DNA of 64,000 bases, taken from assembly GCA_903889245.1 (NCBI GenBank), contig CAISWQ010000091.1:37986-101985 (forward strand), in the 5' to 3' direction. This DNA is from an uncultured Lentisphaerota bacterium. GTDB lineage: Bacteria > Verrucomicrobiota > Kiritimatiellia > CAIQIC01. Below are positions 21,466-32,972 of the stretch, one piece after another. The notes below the pieces were generated by a model that ran no database searches, was not told the origin of the DNA, and worked only from the letters and a program-made list of their open reading frames with translations. Within the stretch, counting starts at the first letter, position 1, and every line of letters begins with the position of its first letter. The position numbers and the translations under genes are program-made.

Positions 21466-22842
21466 ATGACGTCTTCATGCGTGGCCACCGACCTGCCGGA
21501 GCAGGAGCGGGGCATCGTCGAGACTGTCGAGGAGGCGGTCGCGCTGGCGAAGGTGGCGTTCGATTATTACCAGCACACGCCGCTCGACCTGCGCAAGCAG
21601 CTCATCGCCGGCATCCGCACGCTGCTTTTCGAGCACAAGGAGGAACTGGCGCGGCTGGCGGTGGAGGAGACCGGCCTCGGCCGTGTCGCCGATAAGATCG
21701 CCAAGAACACGCTGGTCATCGAGAAGACACCGGGCCTTGAGGTGCGCGATACCGGCCTCGCGGTGACCTTTGCTGGCGACAACGGGCTGACCTTCCTCGG
21801 CAAGGCGCCGTGGGGCGTTATCGGTGCCGTCACACCCTCGACCAATCCGGGCGCGACGATCATCAACAACTCCCTTACGATGCTGTCTGCCGGCAACGTC
21901 GTGGTTTTCAACACGCACCCCGGAGCGAAGCGCGTCTCCAACCGCGCCGCCTACCTCGTCAACTGCGCCGTCCGCGCCGCGGGCAGCGCGCACAACCTCG
22001 TCTTCTCGGTCCGCAACCCGACGATCGAGAGCAGCCAGCAATTGATGAAGCATCCCGCTATCAAGCTGCTGGTCGTCACCGGCGGTCCCGATGTCGTGCG
22101 CGCCGCGATGGCGTCGGGCAAGAAGGTGATCGCCGCCGGGCCCGGCAACCCGCCGGTCATCGTGGATGAGACCGCCGACCTCGTGCAGGCGGCAGCCGAT
22201 ATCGTCACCGGCGCGTCGTTCGAGAACAACATCCTCTGCATCGCAGAGAAGGAGCTCCTGTGCGTCGCCAGCGTCGCTGATCGGCTCAAGGCGGAGATGA
22301 CGAAGCACCACGCGGTGGAACTCGCCGGCGCCGATTTGGAGCGCGTCTTCAAGCTGATTTTCGTCGCTAAGGATGGCGCGCTGGTCGTTAACAAGAAATA
22401 CATCGGCAAGGACGCGACCCTGATCGCCCGCGATGCCGGCGTGAGCGTGTCCGCGGAGACGCGCCTGCTCTTCTGCGAAGTCGGCTTCGAGCATCCGCTT
22501 GTACAGCACGAGCAGTTGATGCCCGTGCTGCCGCTGGTCCGCGTCGCCGACTGGCGGCAGGCGATGGAACTGGCGATCCAGGCCGAGCACGGCTTCCACC
22601 ATACCGCGATCATGCACTCCGAGAGCGTGGACCGCGTCTTTCTTGTCGCGCGCCTGATCAACACGGCAATCTTCGTGGAGAACGGGCCGAGCCTGGCCGG
22701 TCTCGGCGTCGGCGGCGAGGGCTATACCTCCATGACCATCGCCGGCCCGACCGGCGAGGGTGTGACCGCGCCGTGGACCTTCGTCAAGCAGCGCCGCTAC
22801 GTGCTGGTGGATGAATCGCGCGGCCTCGTCCCGCACGGCTGA
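21466..22842 (+). CDS. CoA-acylating aldehyde dehydrogenase, EutE/PduP type
   Basis: The 458-residue enzyme would convert acetaldehyde or propionaldehyde plus CoA and NAD+ to the acyl-CoA. It matches the EutE/PduP branch throughout: the cofactor-domain segment GVIGAVTPSTNPGATIINN, VVTGGPDVV, and the nucleophile Cys258 in SFENNILCIAEKE. PduP and EutE carry an N-terminal amphipathic helix that targets them to microcompartments. Here the protein starts almost directly at the catalytic domain, and no shell-protein gene is in the window, so a cytosolic role is more likely. A good AAAGGAG site precedes ATG 21466. The gene follows the GGDEF gene by 18 bp. Confidence 0.9.
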   Translation: MTSSCVATDLPEQERGIVETVEEAVALAKVAFDYYQHTPLDLRKQLIAGIRTLLFEHKEELARLAVEETGLGRVADKIAKNTLVIEKTPGLEVRDTGLAVTFAGDNGLTFLGKAPWGVIGAVTPSTNPGATIINNSLTMLSAGNVVVFNTHPGAKRVSNRAAYLVNCAVRAAGSAHNLVFSVRNPTIESSQQLMKHPAIKLLVVTGGPDVVRAAMASGKKVIAAGPGNPPVIVDETADLVQAAADIVTGASFENNILCIAEKELLCVASVADRLKAEMTKHHAVELAGADLERVFKLIFVAKDGALVVNKKYIGKDATLIARDAGVSVSAETRLLFCEVGFEHPLVQHEQLMPVLPLVRVADWRQAMELAIQAEHGFHHTAIMHSESVDRVFLVARLINTAIFVENGPSLAGLGVGGEGYTSMTIAGPTGEGVTAPWTFVKQRRYVLVDESRGLVPHG

Positions 22843-22853
22843 AGACGCTGGCT

Positions 22854-22902
22854 GTTTCCAAGGCTTGGAAAAAAGGCGCAAACTTTTTCCAAGGACTGGA
22901 AA
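22854..22902. repeat. Phased palindrome array, 2 copies
   Basis: CC positions are 22858 and 22889 (31 bp). The array fills the entire 63-bp gap between two convergent stop codons (22842 and 22906), with no other terminator there, which makes a role at transcript ends attractive. Confidence 0.92.
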
Positions 22903-22905
22903 GGA

Positions 22906-23907
22906 TCAACCGGAGAAGCGGTCGCGCACGACGTAGAAGGGCAGGAAGGAACTGAACTCCTCCAGGCCGGCGAGCGATTGCAGCTGGATCTGTGCGCCGG
23001 CCTCGCGCAGCGCGGCGAACGGATTCATGCCGCCGACGACGATCATGCCGGTGCGCCCCTCGGACACGGGAATCTGCAAGAGCGGCTGGTTGGGCCGGCC
23101 GAGGGCCAGCACGCTGGCGAGGCCCTGCTTCTCCATCTGCCGGACGAGCCGCTGCACCTCGTCGAGCGCGACGGTCGGGATCTCGCGGAAGCTCGCGCCG
23201 ATGATGCCGCTGCCGGTACGCGCGCAGTCACGCACCGTGGTCATGTTGGCGTTGATGAAAAATTCCAGCGGGTCAATCGTGGTGCCGCGATACTCCAGCA
23301 GTTCCAAAAAGCGCACGGGCTTGTCCTCGCGCATTTCGAGCAGGCCGCCGAAGCGCGAGGTGACGGGAATACGCTCGGCGAGCAGAATGCCGTTGACCGT
23401 CATGCTGCACACCGTGCCGAGCGCGACCATACCCGGCGGCACAGTCAGTCCGCCGAGCGTTTCGCCGGCGCGGACGACGGCGAGCTTGGTGCCCATACAC
23501 AGGTGGCGCGCGAAGACGGGCTTCATGTATTCCAGTGCGCGGGCGAGAAAATCTTCGCGGATGAACGCCATGTTCGCGATGATCGTGCCTTGGCCGGATG
23601 CGTTCCGATAGGTCATGCGGTAACCCAGCGCGTCAATCTTCGCGCCAATGAAGCCGAGGCGCTCGATGATGTTGCTGTGCCCAAGTTCCTCGCGGCCGCG
23701 CGGCGTCAGCTCGCGGCCGCGGCGGCGGTTGATGAAGCGCGTGAGGCCCTCGCGGTCGAGTTGGAGGAGATAGTGGCGGATCGTGCGAGGCTGGAGGTGC
23801 GCGCCATCGGCGCTGATGCGGTCGAGCAGGCGCGAGGCGCCGGCGGGGCCGCCGAGTTCCTGCAAGGCGCGGAGGATCGCGAGCTTGACGGTCTGGCTTT
23901 GTTTCAT
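22906..23907 (-). CDS. NrpR-type (DUF128) transcriptional regulator
   Basis: The 333-residue protein has an N-terminal winged helix (about 1-70, VKLAILRALQELGGPAGASRLLD...RTIRHYLLQLDREGL) followed by a DUF128 domain (about 80-320, including GTVCSMTVNGILLAERIPV and the GMIVVGGMNP segment). This is the layout of NrpR, which in methanogenic archaea represses nitrogen-assimilation genes and is released by 2-oxoglutarate. The gene is transcribed divergently from gdhA over 234 bp, a context that fits nitrogen control. Family membership is well supported; ligand and targets in this organism are inference. Confidence 0.85.
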   Translation of the reverse strand: MKQSQTVKLAILRALQELGGPAGASRLLDRISADGAHLQPRTIRHYLLQLDREGLTRFINRRRGRELTPRGREELGHSNIIERLGFIGAKIDALGYRMTYRNASGQGTIIANMAFIREDFLARALEYMKPVFARHLCMGTKLAVVRAGETLGGLTVPPGMVALGTVCSMTVNGILLAERIPVTSRFGGLLEMREDKPVRFLELLEYRGTTIDPLEFFINANMTTVRDCARTGSGIIGASFREIPTVALDEVQRLVRQMEKQGLASVLALGRPNQPLLQIPVSEGRTGMIVVGGMNPFAALREAGAQIQLQSLAGLEEFSSFLPFYVVRDRFSG

Positions 23908-24040
23908 GGTCGTCGGACGCTGCCGTTTTCGGCTGCCGTTTGCGCGGCCGCGATGCTACGGATTTCCCCGGAAATCGCAACATCCAAGTTCTTCCAAGCC
24001 CGCCATAATACGGCAATATGGCCATGAACGATTTGGCCCT

Positions 24041-25479
<1,439 letters not shown>

Positions 25480-25493
25480 GCCACGGTTCCGAC

Positions 25494-25534
25494 AGCGGTG
25501 GTCCTGCGCGCAAGGCGGGACCACCGCTTTTTTT
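25494..25534 (+). terminator. Intrinsic terminator of gdhA
   Basis: AGCGGTGGTCC (25494-25504) pairs with GGACCACCGCT (25518-25528) and is followed by seven T residues. It separates gdhA from the next gene, which must have its own promoter or rely on read-through. Confidence 0.93.
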
Positions 25535-25587
25535 CTCCAGCGCGGCGCGACGCTGTGGCATAGTGCCGCGGGCGCACGGGACGAATC

Positions 25588-27255
25588 ATGCTTCACGCTG
25601 CCGCGAAAATTACCGTGGTGGGCAAAGGACCGCTGGGGCCGGTCGCGGAATGTCTCCAGCATGTCTGCCGCACCTTGCCGACCACGGCCAGCATCCCCGA
25701 CACCATCGCCTGCCCCCCACTCTGCTTCGTCGCGCCGGAGGTCTTGCGAGAGTGGCTGACGGCGGAAACTTCCGCGCGCCTGTACGAGCAGATTCAAGCC
25801 GCCCTAGCGCCCCTGGGCGCGCGGCCGTTGCGCCTGCAAGTCTGCCGGGCCGATGAGGATGCCGACCTCGGCGAGTGTCTGCCGCCGGCCGTTTTTCTGG
25901 CCCAGCAGGGCGCGCCTGCTGAACGCGCCCAGCAGTTCCTCGCCAGCCTGCGCACGCTAATCCCGAACACCGCGACTCCGCAAACGCTGGTGCTCTCCGC
26001 GCTGGCCGGCCACCAGCAGGCCCGCCGTTTCTTCCCGCTCGGTTCCGGCGTGGCCTATGCCGCGAATCCCTATGCGTGGAGCGAATACATTGCCCCGGAG
26101 GCCGGTGTGGCGCGGCTCGCGCTCGGCTTGGAAACGGCGTTGCAGGACACCAGTGGCGAGACCTTCACGCGCACCGTGGCGCTCGCCGCTGTGCAGCGCC
26201 GGCCGGAGGCGGATTTCGACGACATCGCGCAGCACTCGCAGCGTTTTGCGACCGTGCTCAACCTGGCGACCGCGCGCGTCGAACCGTGCGAAGTGACCGA
26301 CCTGCTCAAAGAGCTGTCGGCGCGGCAACGTGAACTACTGCTCTCCAGCGGACCTTCCGTGCTCGCGCCGGTGGGGGGCGACGTGGCAGCCCTCACGTTC
26401 GACCGCCTGCTGACACGCACGGATTTTGTCGGCGATCTGCAGCGTTTGCTCGCGGCCTTGAGTGCGCTCTTCCATGCCCCGGCGGAGATCGCCTTCACCT
26501 TCAACGTGGAGACGACCGGCGCCTATCAATTTCAACTGCACCATGCGCGGCCGATGGCCGACTGGCCGCTGGTCGGCAACCTGCGCGAGCAGGTGCTGGT
26601 GGGCGGGGTCCTCAATCCCGCGCGGCAGGTCGCGGGCCGCCCGCTGCCGACCGTGGCCCGCACCACCACGATAAAAACGGAGGTCCTGCTCGAAGCCGAG
26701 GGCGCCGTCCTGGGCCGTAGCCGCCGGCAGCCGCTCGACCATCTGATTTACATTCCCGCGGAACAGTACGCCCGGCTGCCGCTCAACGCCCGCTTCGAGA
26801 TCGCGCGCCTGTTGGGCCGCTTGAACCGCAGCCTGCCGGCGGGCCGCTGGGCGCTGCTGGGTCCGGGCCGCTGGTGTACCAGCAGCCCGGAGTTGGGCCT
26901 GCCGACCACCTTCGCGGAAATCAATCGCGCGGTGGCGTTGATTGAGGTGGTCGAGATGCATTCCGGCCTGACGCCGGATGTCTCGCGCGGCATCCACATC
27001 TTCAACGAACTCATCGGCACCGACATGCTGTATCTCGCCATCTTCCCCGGCAACCCGCATAATGCCCTCGCGCGCGAGCGACTGGCGGCCGCGCCCAACC
27101 AACTGGCCGCGGTGCTGCCCGAGGCCGCGCGCTGGGCCGACGTGGTGCGCCTGATCGAGGCGCGCGCCTTCGGCGGTGCGGCGGCGATTGAGCTGCATGC
27201 CGACAGCCGCCGCCAGCGCGCTATTGCTTATGTGGCGGACGGGCGCGGCGAATGA
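25588..27255 (+). CDS. Truncated PEP-synthase-like (PPDK N-terminal) protein, probably non-catalytic
   Basis: The 555-residue product aligns by eye with the C-terminal two thirds of the 877-residue protein at 34684-37317. Examples are SGVAYAANPYAW against AGVAFSRNLYVW, HHARPM against LQCRPL, and GPGRWCTSSPELGL against GPGRWGSSNLELGV. It lacks the paralogue's RecA/KaiC-like front and the first ATP-grasp half with the VRSSSLLEDS segment. Two residues kept by the paralogue and by dikinases are changed: the arginine in GVAFSR is alanine here, and the glutamine in QxRP is histidine. It is therefore unlikely to phosphorylate pyruvate. The gene is followed after 20 bp by the defective GDH homologue. 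A regulatory or scaffold role is my inference; the start context is weak. Confidence 0.7.
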   Translation: MLHAAAKITVVGKGPLGPVAECLQHVCRTLPTTASIPDTIACPPLCFVAPEVLREWLTAETSARLYEQIQAALAPLGARPLRLQVCRADEDADLGECLPPAVFLAQQGAPAERAQQFLASLRTLIPNTATPQTLVLSALAGHQQARRFFPLGSGVAYAANPYAWSEYIAPEAGVARLALGLETALQDTSGETFTRTVALAAVQRRPEADFDDIAQHSQRFATVLNLATARVEPCEVTDLLKELSARQRELLLSSGPSVLAPVGGDVAALTFDRLLTRTDFVGDLQRLLAALSALFHAPAEIAFTFNVETTGAYQFQLHHARPMADWPLVGNLREQVLVGGVLNPARQVAGRPLPTVARTTTIKTEVLLEAEGAVLGRSRRQPLDHLIYIPAEQYARLPLNARFEIARLLGRLNRSLPAGRWALLGPGRWCTSSPELGLPTTFAEINRAVALIEVVEMHSGLTPDVSRGIHIFNELIGTDMLYLAIFPGNPHNALARERLAAAPNQLAAVLPEAARWADVVRLIEARAFGGAAAIELHADSRRQRAIAYVADGRGE

Positions 27256-27275
27256 AAGACAAAGGATGATGGACC

Positions 27276-28526
27276 ATGAGCGCTGACAACAAGACGGACA
27301 TGGCATGGACACAGTTCGACGAAGCCGTTTCATTTCTCGGCCTCGACCCCGATCTGGCTGAATTCCTGCGCCGCCCGGTGCGCGAGTTCATTTTCACCGT
27401 CCCCGTCCGCATGGATGATGGCCGGACCCAGATTATGCAGGGCTACCGCATCCAGCACAACGACGCGCGCGGCCCGTGCAGCGGTGGTTTCCGCTGGCAT
27501 CGCGACGAGAGCCTCACCGGTGGCCGCGTCATGGCCGCCTGGAACACCTGGCGCGCCGCGCTGATGGACCTCCCGCTCGGCGGCGCCAGCGGCGGCTTGA
27601 TCTTCGACTCCAAAAAACTTTCCGAGACCGAGAAGGAGCGCGCCGTCCGCGGCTGGATCCGCGCCATCGCGCCCGAACTCGGCGGCCACCGCGACGTGGT
27701 CACGCCCGATCTCTACACCACGCCGCAGATCATGGCGTGGATGATGGACGAGTTCGAGACGCTCACGGGCCGCGCGCATCCCGCGGTCATCACTGGCAAA
27801 CCGCTCGTCCTCGGCGGCACGCAGGGCCACAACGACGCGCTCGCGCGCGGCGGTGTGCTTGAGGTGCGCGAGGCCTGCAAGGCGCTCAACCTCGACGCCA
27901 CCACCTGTTCCTACGCGATTCAAGGCTTCGGCCAGGCCGGCCAGCACACGGCGCTGCTGCACCCGGAGATTCTCGGCGGTGGCAAACTGATCGCCGTCTC
28001 CGACTCCAGCAGCGGCATCGTGTGCAGCGAGGGCCTCGACCCCAAGGCGGTGGTGGACTACAAGCGCCGCCACGGCAAGGTCTCTGGCTTCCCCGGCGCC
28101 TCGCCGATCAGCAACGAGGATCTGCTCGAACTCAACGTGGACATCCTCTATCCCGCCGCGCTCGAGGGCGTCATCACCAGCATCAACGCCGAGCAGATCA
28201 ACGCCCGCATCATCTGCGAACTCGCCACCGGCACCACCACGCCGGAGGCCGATACGATCCTGAACGTCAAGGGCGTCTATGTGATCCCGGATTTTCTCGC
28301 CAGCGCCGGCGGGAGCATCGTCAGCTACTTCGAGCAGGTGCAGGGGCACATCAACTACTACTGGCTGCGCGATGATGTCAACCAGCGGCTCGACGCCCGC
28401 ATCAGCGCCGCGTTGCAGGAAGTCCGCGGCGTTGCGCAGAGCCGGAACGTCCCGCTGCGCTTCGCCGCGCTGCTGCTCGCCATCTCTCGCGTCGCCGAGG
28501 CTGTCCGCCTCCGCGGCTGGGTCTGA
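27276..28526 (+). CDS. Glu/Leu/Phe/Val dehydrogenase homologue lacking the active-site lysines
   Basis: The 416-residue protein has the whole two-domain fold of amino-acid dehydrogenases (QGYRIQHNDARGP, TPQIMAWMMDEFETLTG, ITGKPLVLGGTQG, and the nucleotide-binding YAIQGFGQAGQHTA). The three lysines that bind substrate and catalyse in this family are replaced: GPxKGG reads GPCSGG (Ser69), the WK position reads WR (Arg93), and PxGGxKGG reads PLGGASGG (Ser105). The aspartate region (TPDLYT) remains. The frame is uninterrupted and well conserved, so it looks like a maintained pseudoenzyme or an enzyme with altered chemistry rather than a decaying gene. AAAGGA precedes the start. Partnership with GdhA is possible. 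Confidence 0.88.
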   Translation: MSADNKTDMAWTQFDEAVSFLGLDPDLAEFLRRPVREFIFTVPVRMDDGRTQIMQGYRIQHNDARGPCSGGFRWHRDESLTGGRVMAAWNTWRAALMDLPLGGASGGLIFDSKKLSETEKERAVRGWIRAIAPELGGHRDVVTPDLYTTPQIMAWMMDEFETLTGRAHPAVITGKPLVLGGTQGHNDALARGGVLEVREACKALNLDATTCSYAIQGFGQAGQHTALLHPEILGGGKLIAVSDSSSGIVCSEGLDPKAVVDYKRRHGKVSGFPGASPISNEDLLELNVDILYPAALEGVITSINAEQINARIICELATGTTTPEADTILNVKGVYVIPDFLASAGGSIVSYFEQVQGHINYYWLRDDVNQRLDARISAALQEVRGVAQSRNVPLRFAALLLAISRVAEAVRLRGWV

Positions 28527-28598
28527 CCAGCCCCTCCTCATCGCCTCCCTGATTCCTGTGCCGGCTTCTTGCCGGAAGTCCACCCTTCTGCTATAAGC

Positions 28599-28624
28599 AT
28601 CCCGGACTTTTAAAAGTCCGGGAT
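28599..28624. promoter_or_regulatory. Perfect 26-bp palindrome upstream of the winged-helix gene (copy 1)
   Basis: ATCCCGGACTTTT is followed directly by its reverse complement. The palindrome ends 17 bp before the ATG of the next gene, a position suited to autoregulation. Two further copies lie inside and at the end of that gene. Confidence 0.85.
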
Positions 28625-28641
28625 ATTGAAGGTAGGCAACT

Positions 28642-29298
28642 ATGGATGAGATCATCGTGCGGTTGGCGCGGGCGTTGGCTTCAACGCCACGTTTGTGCAT
28701 ATTGTCACTCTTGGGAACCGGGGAAAAGACGCCTACCCATCTGGCGGAGACCTTGGGCCTACCGCTCTGCGCGGTCTCACTGCATCTGCGAGTGCTGATC
28801 CTTGTCGGCTTGATCAGCCGCCGCAAGTCGGGACCGTGGTGTTATTACCGGGCCGAATCACCCTATGACTCGACCACCGTGAGCGGCCGCCTCGCCGCGT
28901 GGCTGCGGACCCTGTTAAAAAACCAGCCCGTCACCCTTTCGCAATATCCCGGACTTTTAAAAGTCCGGGATATTGCAACGACACCGGCGGCAGAACTATT
29001 TCGGACGATTTTTGAAGCGAGCACCGCTTTCACGGACTTACGCCGCTTGCAGGTGTTGCGACATCTGGGGCGGCATCACACAGCGGGGACACAGGACTTG
29101 GTTGAGCTGCTAAGCATGTCGCCACAGGCGTTGAATCGGCATATGCATAAGTTGATACGCCGTGGTTTTGTGTTGGCGCGACACCACGGTCATACTGTGG
29201 TCTATGAGTTGAATCCCGCCGCTAAAACCCCCATTCACCGGCGCATGTTCGAAATTGTCCGGGTCACCTGGGAGCAAGCCATATCCCGGACTTTATAA
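28642..29298 (+). CDS. Tandem winged-helix (ArsR-like) regulator
   Basis: The 218-residue protein contains two winged-helix domains in tandem. The first covers about 5-75 (PRLCILSLLGTGEKTPTHLA..., then VSLHLRVLILVGLISRRKSG). The second covers about 125-195 (RLQVLRHLGRHHTAGTQDLV..., then LNRHMHKLIRRGFVLARHHG). Both resemble ArsR-family repressor domains, and no metal-binding CxC motif is seen. The linker QYPGLLKVRDI (about 100-110) is encoded by a perfect palindrome, and the C-terminal SRTL-stop by another. The two halves and their palindromes look like a duplicated unit of about 340 bp. Expression may be autoregulated through copy 1 in the promoter. Targets and ligand are unknown. The gene follows the GDH homologue by 115 bp. 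Confidence 0.8.
   Translation: MDEIIVRLARALASTPRLCILSLLGTGEKTPTHLAETLGLPLCAVSLHLRVLILVGLISRRKSGPWCYYRAESPYDSTTVSGRLAAWLRTLLKNQPVTLSQYPGLLKVRDIATTPAAELFRTIFEASTAFTDLRRLQVLRHLGRHHTAGTQDLVELLSMSPQALNRHMHKLIRRGFVLARHHGHTVVYELNPAAKTPIHRRMFEIVRVTWEQAISRTL
28941..28976. repeat. Perfect 36-bp palindrome inside the winged-helix gene (copy 2)
   Basis: GCAATATCCCGGACTTTT is followed by its exact reverse complement. It is read in frame as the inter-domain linker. Its centre lies 347 bp from that of copy 1 and 337 bp before that of copy 3. Confidence 0.95.
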
Positions 29299-29308
29299 AG
29301 TCCGGGAT
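29283..29308. repeat. Perfect 26-bp palindrome over the stop codon (copy 3)
   Basis: ATCCCGGACTTTA is followed by its reverse complement. The TAA stop of the winged-helix gene (29296-29298) lies at the centre. The core differs from copies 1 and 2 only in the two central bases, and the change keeps the symmetry. Confidence 0.93.
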
Positions 29309-29476
29309 GTTGGAGCTTCCTTGCCACTCAAGTAGATGAGGCGTTTCCCTTGGCCGGGGAGGACGGGTTTCACCATCCCCCCTGAAAACCGAAGTTGAAA
29401 CGACGATGGTATCAGCTTGGCCCTGCTTGTGCGTGTTGCGGTGAGGGTGAGGCCGGGCACTGTTCTGCGTGGTGTG

Positions 29477-29496
29477 TTAGTCCTGGGCGACTAACT
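29477..29496. other. Small hairpin in a 421-bp non-coding gap
   Basis: GTTAGTC (29477-29483) pairs with GACTAAC (29490-29496) around CTGGGC. There is no T-tract, so it is not a clear terminator. The gap 29299-29719 otherwise holds only palindrome copy 3 and the four-copy array; no gene is supported. Confidence 0.4.
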
Positions 29497-29587
29497 GGGA
29501 GCGGTGGCTTTCCAGTAAGTCCGAAAGGCAAAAGCCAACTTCTTTTTCAGGAGACCCGGAAAGGACACACCGGAAAAGCGGCGTTGA

Positions 29588-29701
29588 TTTTTTCCAAGGC
29601 CTGGAAAAATGGGAGCAAAATTTTCCAAGGTTTGGATAAGCATGGCCATGTTTTTTCCAAGCCTTGGAACAACACACCATCGTACTTTCCAATCCTTGGA
29701 A
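29588..29701. repeat. Phased palindrome array, 4 copies
   Basis: CC positions are 29594, 29625, 29657 and 29689 (31, 32 and 32 bp). The array ends 18 bp beyond the carB stop codon (minus strand) and faces the 3' side of the winged-helix gene. Confidence 0.93.
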
Positions 29702-29719
29702 TTTTTCAGCGCGGCGGCG

Positions 29720-32920
<3,201 letters not shown>

Positions 32921-32972
32921 GGTTGGATCTCCTTGTTAGGGTTGTGCCTTGGTTGGTTGTTCAACGGGATGC

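Noticed and set aside
23990..24020. Archaeal NrpR operator GGAA-N6-TTCC near gdhA
   Set aside because: GGAA and TTCC occur but in the wrong order or about 18 bp apart; the consensus is not met.
29310..29580. Possible riboswitch or small RNA in the gap after the winged-helix gene
   Set aside because: Only one short hairpin without a conserved core was seen, and the neighbouring gene is convergent, so no leader position exists.
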